Positions 48,317-60,228 of a stretch of 64,000 nucleotides of DNA are shown here, one piece after another (the first letter of the stretch is position 1; every line of letters starts with the position of its first letter). The position numbers were made by a program, and so were the translations under genes. The notes beneath the pieces were generated by a model, which ran no database searches, was not told the origin of the DNA, and saw nothing but the letters and a program-made list of their open reading frames with translations. Source of the stretch: Hydractinia symbiolongicarpus (Eukaryota; Cnidaria; Hydrozoa; Anthoathecata; Hydractiniidae); assembly GCF_029227915.1 (NCBI RefSeq), contig NC_079885.1:18859001-18923000 (forward strand), in the 5' to 3' direction.

Positions 48317-48771
48317 ATATCAACGTACGCGTTACGCAACAACATCTGGTTGGCATCAAACAAAGCTCAATGCCAGTAATTTCTATGTTACAGGCAACCC
48401 TGGCACGTCTGTGTACAAATGTGTTAATTAATTGAGTGGCAAGTCCGTGTAACTTCATGGCTATGCCGCCGCCATAGGAATTGCTGTATATTAGCGATGG
48501 CTGGCAAGAATGCTCAAACTATTGATGGCTGTAAAAATGGTTGACAATGAACTTTACGAGGAATATTTCAAGGGCTGACAACGATTCATTGGATATTTGA
48601 ATAGAAAAACAAGAATGCGAGTATTAGATGTTTTTATAGGTAGCATGTTACAAGCCATGTTACGAAATTGACTTTAATTGGGAACAGATTTGTCAATTTT
48701 TAGAAAGCGCATGCCACTGGGTAGTTGTTCCACTTTAGTTGACCTGTTCTGAACTAAGATTAACAACACAT

Positions 48772-48844
48772 CGATCACGATAAGACTCGAACCCACAATC
48801 TTCAGATTCGAGGTCGGACGCCTTATCCATTAGGGCACGCGATC
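48772..48844 (-). pseudogene. tRNA-Arg-like, class F
   Basis: Copy of 46142-46214 at +2630 bp. Confidence 0.78.
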
Positions 48845-49298
48845 ATATCAACGTACACGTTACGCAACAACATCTGGTTGGCATCAAACAAAGCTTAATG
48901 CCAGTAATTTCTATGTTAATGACAACCCTAGCCAGTCTGTGTACAAATGTTTTAATTAATTGACTGGTTCCTACGTGTAATTTCAAGGCTATGCTGCAGC
49001 CAGAAGAAATTCAGTATATTAGCGACGGCTGGCAAGAATGCACAAACTAACGATGGCTGTAAAATGGTTGACAATGATTTATACGAGGAATTTTTCACGG
49101 GCTGACAACGATTCATTGTAAATTTGATTGGAGAAACAAGAATGCCAGTGTTAAATGTACCTATTAGTAGCATGTCGCAAGCCATGTTACGAAATCCACT
49201 TTTATTGGGAACAGATTTGTCGGTTTTAAGGAATCGCATGCCATTGGGTAGTTTCTACAATTTAGTAGACTTGTTCTCAACTAAGATTAACAACACAT

Positions 49299-49371
49299 CG
49301 ATCACGATGGGACGGGAACCCACAATCTTCCGATTCGAAGTCGAACGCCTTATCCATTAGGCCGCACCATC
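49299..49371 (-). pseudogene. tRNA-Arg-like, class C
   Basis: Copy of 46669-46741 at +2630 bp. Confidence 0.78.
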
Positions 49372-49823
49372 ATATCAACGTACGCGTTACGCAACAACAT
49401 CTGGTTGGCATCAAACAAAGCTCAATGCCAGTAATTTCTATGTTAATGACAACCCTAGCCCGTCTGTGTACAAATGTTTTAATTAATTGACTGGTTCCTA
49501 CGTGTAATTTCAAGGCTATGCTGCAGCCAGAAGAAATTCAGTATAATAGCGACGGCTGGCAAGAATGCACAAACTAACGATGGCTGTAAAATGGTTGACA
49601 ATGAATTTTACGAGGAATATATCAAGGGCTGACAATGATTCATTGTAAATTTGATTAGAGAAACAAGAATGCCAGAGTTAAATGTACCTATTAGTAGCAT
49701 GTCCCAAGCCATGTTACGAAATCCAGTTTTATTGGGAACAGATTTGTCAATTTTAGAAAGCCGTGCCAATGGGTGGTTGTTCCACTTATGTAGACCTGTT
49801 CTGAACTAAGAGTAACAACACAT

Positions 49824-49896
49824 CGATCACGATAAGACTCGAACCCACAATCTTCAGATTCGAGCTAGGACGCCTTATCCATTAGGGCACGCGATC
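49824..49896 (-). pseudogene. tRNA-Arg-like, class F, further decayed
   Basis: Loop GCTCGAA and U30/C40 mismatch added to the class F defects. Same variant recurs at 59178. Confidence 0.8.
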
Positions 49897-50348
49897 ATAT
49901 CAACGTACACGTTACGCAACAACATCTGGTTGGCATCAAACAAAGCTCAATGCCAGTAGTTTCTATTTTAATGACAACCCTATCCCGTCTGTGTACAAAT
50001 GTTTTAATTAATTGACTGGTTCCTACGTGTAATTTCAAGGCTATGCTGCAGCCAGAAGAAATTCAGTATATTAGCGACGGCTGGCAAGAATGCACAAACT
50101 AACGATGGCTGTAAAATGGTTGACAATGAATTTTACGAGGAATATATCAAGGGCTGACAATGATTCATTGTAAATTTCATTAGAAAAACAAGAATGCCAG
50201 TATTAAATGTACTTATTATTAGCATGTCCCAAGCCATGTTACGAAATCCAGTTTTATTGGGAACAGATTTGTCAATTTTAGAAAGCCGTGCCACTGGGTA
50301 GTTGTTCCACTTATGTAGACCTGTTCTGAACTAAAATTAACAACACAT

Positions 50349-50421
50349 CGATCACGATGAGACTCGAACCCACAATCTTCCGATTCGAAGTCGGACGCCT
50401 TATCCATTAGGCCACGCCATC
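50349..50421 (-). pseudogene. tRNA-Arg-like, class G, C4G, T4
   Basis: G4/G69 mismatch; T4 at 50333-50336. Confidence 0.55.
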
Positions 50422-50864
50422 ATATCAACGTACGCGTTACGCAACAATATCTGGTTGGCATCAAACAAAGTTCAATGCCAGTAATTTCTATGTTAATGAC
50501 AACCGCAGCGCGTCTGTGTACAAATGTGTTAATTAATTTACTGGTTCCTCCGTGTAATTTCATGGCTCTGCTGCGGCCAGAGGAATTGCTGTATGTTAGC
50601 GACAGCTGGCAAGAATGTAAAACTAATGATGGCTGTAAAATGGTTGACAATGAATCATACGAGAAATTTTTCAGGGGCTGACAACGATTCATTGGATATT
50701 TGAATAGAAAAACAAGAATGCGAGTATTAAATGTTTTTATAGGTAGCATGTCACAAGCCATGTTACGAAATTGACTTTAATTGGGAACAGATTTGTCAAT
50801 TTATAGAAAGCGCATGCCACTGGGTAGCTTCTCCAATTTAGTAGACTTGTTCTCAACTAAGATT

Positions 50865-50869
50865 AAAAA
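50865..50869 (-). terminator. Pol III T5 terminator, closer position
   Basis: TTTTT 5 nt past a class C' tRNA. A different site from the usual T4, created by AAAAA in place of AACAA on the plus strand; also at 12998, 35606, 37711, 52970 and 60219. Confidence 0.65.
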
Positions 50870-50874
50870 CACAT

Positions 50875-50947
50875 CGATCACGATGGGACTGGAACCCACA
50901 ATCTTTCGATTCGAAATCGATCGCCTTATCCATTAGGCCGCGCGATC
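50875..50947 (-). pseudogene. tRNA-Arg-like, class C', T5
   Basis: C57 and C8, but U28-A42 now pairs fully. Loop TTTCGAA. T5 at 50865-50869. Confidence 0.74.
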
Positions 50948-51387
50948 AGATCAACGTACGCGTTACGCAACAAAATCTGGTTGGCATCAAACAAAGCTCA
51001 ATGCCAGTAATTTCTATGTTACAGGCAACCCTGGCACGTCTGTGTACAAATGTGTTAATTAATTGACTGGCACCTCCGTGTAATTTCATGGCTATGCCGC
51101 CGCCAGAGGAAATGCTGTATATTAGCGATGGCTTGCAAGAATGCACAAACTATTGATGGCCGTAAAAATGGTTGACAATGAATTTTACGAGGAATATTTC
51201 AAGGGCTGACAACGATTTATTGGATATTTGTAGAGCAAAAACAAGAATGCGAGCATTAAATGTTTTTATAGGTAGCATGTCACAAGCCATGTTAGGAAAT
51301 GGACTTTAATTGGGAACAGATTTGTCAATTTTTAGAAAGCGCATGCCACTGGGTAGTTGTTCCACTTTAGTATACCTGTTCTGAACT

Positions 51388-51391
51388 AAAA
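51388..51391 (-). terminator. Pol III T4 terminator
   Basis: Serves the intact class A gene at 51404-51476; copied unchanged to 53493-53496 and 60742-60745. Confidence 0.7.
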
Positions 51392-51403
51392 TTAACAACA
51401 CAT

Positions 51404-51476
51404 CGATCACGATGGGACTCGAACCCACATTCTTCCGATTCGAAGTCGGACGCCTTATCCATTAGGCCACGCGATC
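51404..51476 (-). tRNA. tRNA-Arg(UCG), class A with T4
   Basis: Fully paired canonical body; one base differs in the variable region. Perfect A and B boxes, T4 at 51388-51391. Strong expression candidate. Confidence 0.9.
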
Positions 51477-51928
51477 ATATCAACGTACACGTTACGCAAC
51501 AACATCTGGTTGGCATCAAACAAAGCTCAATGCTAGTAATTTCTATGTTAATGACAACCCTAGCCCGTCTGTGTACAAATGTTTTAATTAATTGACTGGT
51601 TCCTACGTGTAATTTCAAGGCTATGCTGCAGCCAGAAGAAATTCAGTATATTAGCGCTGGCTGGCAAGAATGCACAAACTAACGATGGCTGTAAAATGGT
51701 TGACAATGAATTTTGCGAGGAATATATCAAGGGCTGACAATGATTCATTGTAAAATTGATTAGAGAAACAAGAATGCCAGTATTAAATGTACTTATTAGT
51801 AGCATGTCCCAAGCCATGTTACGAAATCCAGTTTTATTGGGAACAGATTTGTCAATTTTAGAAAGCCGTGCCACTGGGTGGTTGTTCCACTTATGTAGAC
51901 CTGTTCTGAACTAAAATTAACAACACAT

Positions 51929-52001
51929 CGATCACGATGAGACTCGAACCCACAATCTTCCGATTCGAAGTCGGACGCCTTATCCATTAGGCCACGCGAT
52001 C
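51929..52001 (-). tRNA. tRNA-Arg(UCG), class G with T4
   Basis: Acceptor intact (C4 kept). Only G52-U62 and the last B-box base differ. T4 at 51913-51916. Confidence 0.78.
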
Positions 52002-52453
52002 ATACCAACGTACACGTTACGCAACAACATCTGGTTGGCATCAAACAAAGCTCAATGCCAGTAATTTCTATTTTAATGACAACCCTATCCCGTCTGTGTA
52101 CAAATGTTTTAATTAATTGACTGGTTCCTACGTGTAATTTCAAGGCTATGCTGCAGCCAGAAGAAATTCAGTATATTAGCGACGGCTGGCAAGAATGCAC
52201 AAACTAACGATGGCTGTAAAATGGTTGACAATGAATTTTACGAGGAATATATCAAGGGCTGACAATGATTCATTGTAAATTTCATTAGAAAAACAAGAAT
52301 GCCAGTATTAAATGTACTTATTATTAGCATGTCCCAAGCCATGTTACGAAATCCAGTTTTATTGGGAACAGATTTGTCAATTTTAGAAAGCCGTGCCACT
52401 GGGTAGTTGTTCCACTTATGTAGACCTGTTCTGAACTAAAATTAACAACACAT

Positions 52454-52526
52454 CGATCACGATGAGACTCGAACCCACAATCTTCCGATTCGAAGTCGGA
52501 CGCCTTATCCATTAGGCCACGCCATC
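52454..52526 (-). pseudogene. tRNA-Arg-like, class G, C4G, T4
   Basis: Copy of 50349-50421 at +2105 bp; T4 at 52438-52441. Confidence 0.55.
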
Positions 52527-52979
52527 ATATCAACGTACGCGTTACGCAACAATATCTGGTTGGCATCAAACAAAGTTCAATGCCAGTAATTTCTATGTTA
52601 ATGACAACCGCAGCGCGTCTGTGTACAAATGTGTTAATTAATTTACTGGTTCCTCCGTGTAATTTCATGGCTCTGCTGCGGCCAGAGGAATTGCTGTATG
52701 TTAGCGACAGCTGGCAAGAATGTAAAACTAATGATGGCTGTAAAATGGTTGACAATGAATCATACGAGAAATTTTTCAGGGGCTGACAACGATTCATTGG
52801 ATATTTGAATAGAAAAACAAGAATGCGAGTATTAAATGTTTTTATAGGTAGCATGTCACAAGCCATGTTACGAAATTGACTTTAATTGGGAACAGATTTG
52901 TCAATTTATAGAAAGCGCATGCCACTGGGTAGCTTCTCCAATTTAGTAGACTTGTTCTCAACTAAGATTAAAAACACAT

Positions 52980-53052
52980 CGATCACGATGGGACTGGAAC
53001 CCACAATCTTTCGATTCGAAATCGATCGCCTTATCCATTAGGCCGCGCGATC
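52980..53052 (-). pseudogene. tRNA-Arg-like, class C', T5
   Basis: Copy of 50875-50947 at +2105 bp; T5 at 52970-52974. Confidence 0.74.
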
Positions 53053-53508
53053 AGATCAACGTACCCGTTACGCAACAAAATCTGGTTGGCATCAAACAAA
53101 GCTCAATGCCAGTAATTTCTATGTTACAGGCAACCCTGGCACGTCTGTGTACAAATGTGTTAATTAATTGACTGGCACCTCCGTGTAATTTCATGGCTAT
53201 GCCGCCGCCAGAGGAAATGCTGTATATTAGCGATGGCTTGCAAGAATGCACAAACTATTGATGGCCGTAAAAATGGTTGACAATGAATTTTACGAGGAAT
53301 ATTTCAAGGGCTGACAACGATTTATTGGATATTTGTAGAGCAAAAACAAGAATGCGAGTATTAAATGTTTTTATAGGTAGCATGTCACAAGCCATGTTAG
53401 GAAATGGACTTTAATTGGGAACAGATTTGTCAATTTTTAGAAAGCGCATGCCACTGGGTAGTTGTTCCACTTTAGTATACCTGTTCTGAACTAAAATTAA
53501 CAACACAT

Positions 53509-53581
53509 CGATCACGATGGGACTCGAACCCACATTCTTCCGATTCGAAGTCGGACGCCTTATCCATTAGGCCACGCGATC
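53509..53581 (-). tRNA. tRNA-Arg(UCG), class A with T4
   Basis: Copy of 51404-51476 at +2105 bp; T4 at 53493-53496. Confidence 0.9.
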
Positions 53582-53973
53582 ATATCAAGGTATGCGTTAC
53601 GCAACAATATCTGGTTGGCATCAAACAAAGTTCAATGCCAGTAATTTCTTTGTTAATGACAATCGCAGCGCGTCTGTGTACAAATGTGTTACTTAAGCGA
53701 TGGCTGGCAAGTATGCACAAACTAACGATGGCTGTAAAATGGTTAACAACGAATTTTAGGAGGAACATATCAAAGGCTGACAATGATTCATTGCAAGATT
53801 GATTAGAGAAACAAGAATACCAGTGTTAAATGTACCTATTAGTAGCATGTCACAAGCCATGTTACGAAATCCAGTTTTATTGGGAACAGATTTGTCAATT
53901 TTAAAGAAGCGCATGGCGCTGGGAATTCTTTCCACTTCAGTAGACTTGTTCTCAACTAAGATTAACAATACGT

Positions 53974-54045
53974 CGACCACAATGGGATTCGACCCACAAT
54001 CGTCCGATTCGAAGTTTGACGCCCTATCCATTAGGCCACCCGATC
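53974..54045 (-). pseudogene. tRNA-Arg-like, class D
   Basis: 72 nt. Anticodon stem TCAAA/TCGGA has two mismatches. 6-nt T loop. Confidence 0.8.
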
Positions 54046-54500
54046 ATTTCAACGTACACGTTACGCAACAAAATTTGGTTGGAATAAAACAAAACTCATT
54101 CGCCAATGTATTCTATGTTAATGACAACCGTGGCGCGTCTGTGTACAAATGTGTTACTTAATTTACTGGTACCTCCGTGTAATTTCGTGGCTATGCTGCG
54201 GCCAGAGGAATTGCTGTATATTAGAGACGGCTGGCAAGAATGCACAAACTAACGATGGCTGTAAAATGCTTGACAATGAATTTTACGAGGAATATATCAA
54301 AGGCTGACAATGATTCATTGCAAGATTGATTAGAGAAACAAGAATACCAGTGTTAAATGTACCTATTAGTAGCATGTCGCAAGCCATGTTACGAAATTCT
54401 CTTTTATTGGGAACAGATTTGTCAATTTTTAGAAAGCGCATGCCACTGGGTAGTTGTTCCACTTTAGTAGACCTGTTCTGAACTAAAATTAACAACACAT

Positions 54501-54573
54501 CAATCACGATGGGACTCGAACCCACAATCTTCCGATTCGAAGTCGGACGCATTATCCATTAGGCCACGCGATC
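54501..54573 (-). pseudogene. tRNA-Arg-like, class A with T4
   Basis: G1-U72 wobble and C12/U23 mismatch. Perfect B box. T4 at 54485-54488. Confidence 0.5.
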
Positions 54574-55027
54574 ATATCAACGTACACGTTACGCAACAAA
54601 ATTTGGTTAGTAAAAAACAAAACTCATTCGTCAATAATTTCTATGTTAATGACAACCGTAGCGCGACTGTGTCCAAATGTGTTAGTTAATTTACTGGTTC
54701 CTCCGTGTAATTTCATGGCTCTGCTGCAGCCAGAGGATTTGCTGTATGTTAGCGACAGCTGGCAAGAATGTAAAACTAACGATGGCTGTAAAATGGTTGA
54801 CAATGATTTATACGAGAAATTTTTCGGGGGCTGACAACGATTCATTGGATATTTGAATAGAAAAACAAGAATGCGAGTATTAAATGTTTTTATAGCTAGC
54901 ATGTCACAAGCCATGTTACAAAATTGACTTTAATTGGGAACAGATTTGTCGGTTTTCAGGAATCGCATGCCACTGGGTAGTTTCTCCACTTTAGTAGACT
55001 TGTTTTTAACTAAGATTAACAGCACAT

Positions 55028-55100
55028 CGATCACGATAGGACTCGAACACACAATCTTCCGATTCAAAGTCGGACACCTTATCCATTAGGCCACGCGATC
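55028..55100 (-). pseudogene. tRNA-like with UUG anticodon
   Basis: Perfect anticodon stem around CTTTGAA. U52/C62 mismatch; first B-box G lost. No T4. Confidence 0.62.
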
Positions 55101-55552
55101 ATGTCAATGTACGCGTTACGCAACAATATCTGGTTGACATCAAACAAAGTTCAATGCCAGTAATTTCTATGTTAATGACAACCGCAGCGCGTCTGTGTAC
55201 AAATGTGTTAATTAAATGACTGGTACCTCCGTGTAATTTCGTGGCTATGCTGCGGCCAGAGGAATTGCTGTATATTAGAGACGGCTGACAAGAATGCACA
55301 AACTAACGATGGCTGTAAAATGTTTGACAATGAATTTTACGAGGAATATATTAAGGGCTGACAATGATTCATTGCAAATTTGATTAGAGAAACAAGAATG
55401 CCAGAGTTAAATGTACCTATTAGTAGCATGTCCCAAGCCATGTTACGAAATCCAGTTTTATTGGGAACAGATTTGTCAATTGTAGAAAGCCGTGCCACTG
55501 GGTAGTTGTTCCACTTATGTAGACCTGTTCTGAACTAAAATGAACAACACAT

Positions 55553-55625
55553 CGATCACGATGAGACTCGAACCCACAATCTTCCGATTCGAAGTCGGAC
55601 GCCTTATCCATTAGGCCACGCCATC
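55553..55625 (-). pseudogene. tRNA-Arg-like, class G, C4G, T4
   Basis: G4/G69; T4 at 55537-55540. Confidence 0.55.
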
Positions 55626-56080
55626 ATATCAACGTACGCGTTACGCAACAACATCTGGTTGGCATCAAACAAAGCTCAATGCCAGTAATTTCTATGTTAC
55701 AGGCAACCCTGGTACGTCTGTGTACAAATGTGTTAATTAATTGAGTGGCAAGTCCGTGTAACTTCATGGCTATGCCGCCGCCAGAGGAAATGCTGTATAT
55801 TAGCGATGGCTGGCAAGAATGCTCAAACTATTGATGGCTGTAAAAATGGTTGACAATGAACTTTACGAGGAATATTTCAAGGGCTGACAACGATTCATTG
55901 GATATTTGAATAGAAAAACAAGAATGCGAGTATTAGATGTTTTTATAGGTAGCATGTTACAAGCCATGTTACGAAATTGACTTTAATTGGGAACAGATTT
56001 GTCAATTTTTAGAAAGCGCATGCCACTGGGTAGTTGTTCCACTTTAGTTGACCTGTTCTGAACTAAGATTAACAACACAT

Positions 56081-56153
56081 CGATCACGATAAGACTCGAA
56101 CCCACAATCTTCAGATTCGAGGTCGGACGCCTTATCCATTAGGGCACGCGATC
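56081..56153 (-). pseudogene. tRNA-Arg-like, class F
   Basis: Class F body; last unit of the first 2572-bp block. Confidence 0.78.
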
Positions 56154-56545
56154 ATATCAACGTACACGTTACGCAACAATATCTGGTTGGCATCAAACAA
56201 AGTTCAATGCCAGTAATTTCTTTGTTAATGACAATCGCAGCGCGTCTGTGTACAAATGTGTTACTTAAGCGATGGCTGGCAAGTATGCACAAACTAACGA
56301 TGGCTGTAAAATGGTTAACAACGAATTTTAGGAGGAACATATCAAAGGCTGACAATGATTCATTGCAAGATTGATTAGAGAAACAAGAATACCAGTGTTA
56401 AATGTACCTATTAGTAGCATGTCACAAGCCATGTTACGAAATGCAGTTTTATTGGGAACAGATTTGTCAATTTTAAAGAAGCGCATGGCGCTGGGAATTC
56501 TTTCCACTTTAGTAGACTTGTTCTCAACTAAGATTAACAATACGT

Positions 56546-56617
56546 CGACCACAATGGGATTCGACCCACAATCGTCCGATTCGAAGTTTGACGCCCTATC
56601 CATTAGGCCACCCGATC
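56546..56617 (-). pseudogene. tRNA-Arg-like, class D
   Basis: Copy of 53974-54045 at +2572 bp. Confidence 0.8.
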
Positions 56618-57072
56618 ATTTCAACGTACACGTTACGCAACAAAATTTGGTTGGAATAAAACAAAACTCATTCGCCAATGTATTCTATGTTAATGACAAC
56701 CGTGGCGCGTCTGTGTACAAATGTGTTACTTAATTTACTGGTACCTCCGTGTAATTTCGTGGCTATGCTGCGGCCAGAGGAATTGCTGTATATTAGAGAC
56801 GGCTGGCAAGAATGCACAAACTAACGATGGCTGTAAAATGCTTGACAATGAATTTTACGAGGAATATATCAAAGGCTGACAATGATTCATTGCAAGATTG
56901 ATTAGAGAAACAAGAATACCAGTGTTAAATGTACCTATTAGTAGCATGTCGCAAGCCATGTTACGAAATTCTCTTTTATTGGGAACAGATTTGTCAATTT
57001 TTAGAAAGCGCATGCCACTGGGTAGTTGTTCCACTTTAGTAGACCTGTTCTGAACTAAAATTAACAACACCT

Positions 57073-57145
57073 CAATCACGATGGGACTCGAACCCACAAT
57101 CTTCCGATTCGAAGTCGGACGCATTATCCATTAGGCCACGCGATC
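57073..57145 (-). pseudogene. tRNA-Arg-like, class A with T4
   Basis: Copy of 54501-54573; T4 at 57057-57060. Confidence 0.5.
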
Positions 57146-57599
57146 ATATCAACGTACACGTTACGCAACAAAATTTGGTTAGTAAAAAACAAAACTCATT
57201 CGTCAATAATTTCTATGTTAATGACAACCGTAGCGCGACTGTGTCCAAATGTGTTAGTTAATTTACTGGTTCCTCCGTGTAATTTCATGGCTCTGCTGCA
57301 GCCAGAGGATTTGCTGTATGTTAGCGACAGCTGGCAAGAATGTAAAACTAACGATGGCTGTAAAATGGTTGACAATGATTTATACGAGAAATTTTTCGGG
57401 GGCTGACAACGATTCATTGGATATTTGAATAGAAAAACAAGAATGCGAGTATTAAATGTTTTTATAGCTAGCATGTCACAAGCCATGTTACAAAATTGAC
57501 TTTAATTGGGAACAGATTTGTCGGTTTTCAGGAATCGCATGCCACTGGGTAGTTTCTCCACTTTAGTAGACTTGTTTTTAACTAAGATTAACAGCACAT

Positions 57600-57672
57600 C
57601 GATCACGATAGGACTCGAACACACAATCTTCCGATTCAAAGTCGGACACCTTATCCATTAGGCCACGCGATC
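57600..57672 (-). pseudogene. tRNA-like with UUG anticodon
   Basis: Copy of 55028-55100. Confidence 0.62.
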
Positions 57673-58124
57673 ATGTCAATGTACGCGTTACGCAACAATA
57701 TCTGGTTGACATCAAACAAAGTTCAATGCCAGTAATTTCTATGTTAATGACAACCGCAGCGCGTCTGTGTACAAATGTGTTAATTAAATGACTGGTACCT
57801 CCGTGTAATTTCGTGGCTATGCTGCGGCCAGAGGAATTGCTGTATATTAGAGACGGCTGACAAGAATGCACAAACTAACGATGGCTGTAAAATGTTTGAC
57901 AATGAATTTTACGAGGAATATATTAAGGGCTGACAATGATTCATTGCAAATTTGATTAGAGAAACAAGAATGCCAGAGTTAAATGTACCTATTAGTAGCA
58001 TGTCCCAAGCCATGTTACGAAATCCAGTTTTATTGGGAACAGATTTGTCAATTGTAGAAAGCCGTGCCACTGGGTAGTTGTTCCACTTATGTAGACCTGT
58101 TCTGAACTAAAATTAACAACACAT

Positions 58125-58197
58125 CGATCACGATGAGACTCGAACCCACAATCTTCCGATTCGAAGTCGGACGCCTTATCCATTAGGCCACGCCATC
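58125..58197 (-). pseudogene. tRNA-Arg-like, class G, C4G, T4
   Basis: Copy of 55553-55625; T4 at 58109-58112. Confidence 0.55.
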
Positions 58198-58652
58198 ATA
58201 TCAACGTACGCGTTACGCAACAACATCTGGTTGGCATCAAACAAAGCTCAATGCCAGTAATTTCTATGTTACAGGCAACCCTGGTACGTCTGTGTACAAA
58301 TGTGTTAATTAATTGAGTGGCAAGTCCGTGTAACTTCATGGCTATGCCGCCGCCAGAGGAAATGCTGTATATTAGCGATGGCTGGCAAGAATGCTCAAAC
58401 TATTGATGGCTGTAAAAATGGTTGACAATGAACTTTACGAGGAATATTTCAAGGGCTGACAACGATTCATTGGATATTTGAATAGAAAAACAAGAATGCG
58501 AGTATTAGATGTTTTTATAGGTAGCATGTTACAAGCCATGTTACGAAATTGACTTTAATTGGGAACAGATTTGTCAATTTTTAGAAAGCGCATGCCACTG
58601 GGTAGTTGTTCCACTTTAGTTGACCTGTTCTGAACTAAGATTAACAACACAT

Positions 58653-58725
58653 CGATCACGATAAGACTCGAACCCACAATCTTCAGATTCGAGGTCGGAC
58701 GCCTTATCCATTAGGGCACGCGATC
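58653..58725 (-). pseudogene. tRNA-Arg-like, class F
   Basis: Copy of 56081-56153. Confidence 0.78.
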
Positions 58726-59177
58726 ATATCAACGTACACGTTACGCAACAACATCTGGTTGGCATCAAACAAAGCTCAATGCCAGTAATTTCTATGTTAA
58801 TGACAACCCTAGCCCGTCTGTGTACAAATGTTTTAATTAATTGACTGGTTCCTACGTGTAATTTCAAGGCTATGCTGCAGCCAGAAGAAATTCAGTATAT
58901 TAGCGACGGCTGGCAAGAATGCACAAACTAACGATGGCTGTAAAATGGTTGACAATGAATTTTGCGAGGAATATATCAAGGGCTGACAATGATTCATTGT
59001 AAAATTGATTAGAGAAACAAGAATGCCAGTATTAAATGTACTTATTAGTAGCATGTCCCAAGCCATGTTACGAAATCCAGTTTTATTGGGAACAGATTTG
59101 TCAATTTTAGAAAGCCGTGCCACTGGGTGGTTGTTCCACTTATGTAGACCTGTTCTGAACTAAGAGTAACAACACAT

Positions 59178-59250
59178 CGATCACGATAAGACTCGAACCC
59201 ACAATCTTCAGATTCGAGCTAGGACGCCTTATCCATTAGGGCACGCGATC
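59178..59250 (-). pseudogene. tRNA-Arg-like, class F, further decayed
   Basis: Copy of 49824-49896 at +9354 bp, sharing its private changes. Confidence 0.8.
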
Positions 59251-59702
59251 ATATCAACGTACACGTTACGCAACAACATCTGGTTGGCATCAAACAAAGC
59301 TCAATGCCAGTAATTTCTATTTTAATGACAACACTATCCCGTCTGTGTACAAATGTTTTAATTAATTGACTGGTTCCTACGTGTAATTTCAAGGCTATGC
59401 TGCAGCCAGAAGAAATTCAGTATATTAGCGACGGCTGGCAAGAATGCACAAACTAACGATGGCTGTAAAATGGTTGACAATGAATTTTACGAGGAATATA
59501 TCAAGGGCTGACAATGATTCATTGTAAATTTCATTAGAAAAACAAGAATGCCAGTATTAAATGTACTTATTATTAGCATGTCCCAAGCCATGTTACGAAA
59601 TCCAGTTTTATTGGGAACAGATTTGTCAATTTTAGAAAGCCGTGCCACTGGGTAGTTGTTCCACTTATGTAGACCTGTTCTGAACTAAAATTAACAACAC
59701 AT

Positions 59703-59775
59703 CGATCACGATGAGACTCGAACCCACAATCTTCCGATTCGAAGTCGGACGCCTTATCCATTAGGCCACGCCATC
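59703..59775 (-). pseudogene. tRNA-Arg-like, class G, C4G, T4
   Basis: Copy of 50349-50421; T4 at 59687-59690. Confidence 0.55.
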
Positions 59776-60228
59776 ATATCAACGTACGCGTTACGCAACA
59801 ATATCTGGTTGGCATCAAACAAAGTTCAATGCCAGTAATTTCTATGTTAATGACAACCGCAGCGCGTCTGTGTACAAATGTGTTAATTAATTTACTGGTT
59901 CCTCCGTGTAATTTCATGGCTCTGCTGCGGCCAGAGGAATTGCTGTATGTTAGCGACAGCTGGCAGGAATGTAAAACTAATGATGGCTGTAAAATGGTTG
60001 ACAATGAATCATACGAGAAATTTTTCAGGGGCTGACAACGATTCATTGGATATTTGAATAGAAAAACAAGAATGCGAGTATTAAATGTTTTTATAGGTAG
60101 CATGTCACAAGCCATGTTACGAAATTGACTTTAATTGGGAACAGATTTGTCAATTTATAGAAAGCGCATGCCACTGGGTAGCTTCTCCAATTTAGTAGAC
60201 TTGTTCTCAACTAAGATTAAAAACACAT

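Larger units (their letters stand above)
43585..50348. repeat. F/G/C higher-order region, 2105- and 2630-bp periods
   Basis: C-F-F-G-F (44039-46214), then C-F-G-G-F (46669-48844), then C-F (49299-49896). C and F anchors recur at 2630 bp; inner units match at 2105 bp. Confidence 0.75.
50349..52453. repeat. 2105-bp tetramer, copy 1
   Basis: Order G, C', A, G. The first three units recur at 52454 and at 59703. Confidence 0.78.
52454..53581. repeat. 2105-bp tetramer, partial copy 2
   Basis: Units G, C', A repeat 50349-51476; then the array switches to the 2572-bp block. Confidence 0.75.
53582..56153. repeat. 2572-bp five-unit block, copy 1
   Basis: Order D, A, UUG, G, F, starting with a unit shortened by a 62-bp deletion. 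Confidence 0.8.
56154..58725. repeat. 2572-bp five-unit block, copy 2
   Basis: Near-perfect copy including the 62-bp deletion. The D-A-UUG part recurs again at 61285-62411 without that deletion. Confidence 0.8.

Noticed and set aside
51796-51987. Recurrent minus-strand frame of about 63 codons beginning MDKASDFESEDCGFES
   Set aside because: The first residues are the translation of the tRNA-Arg gene itself (positions 7 onward), not a protein.
53799-54161. 120-codon plus-strand frames repeated at 53799, 56371 and 61110
   Set aside because: They read through the antisense of a class D tRNA and exist only because the block was duplicated; no family is recognised.
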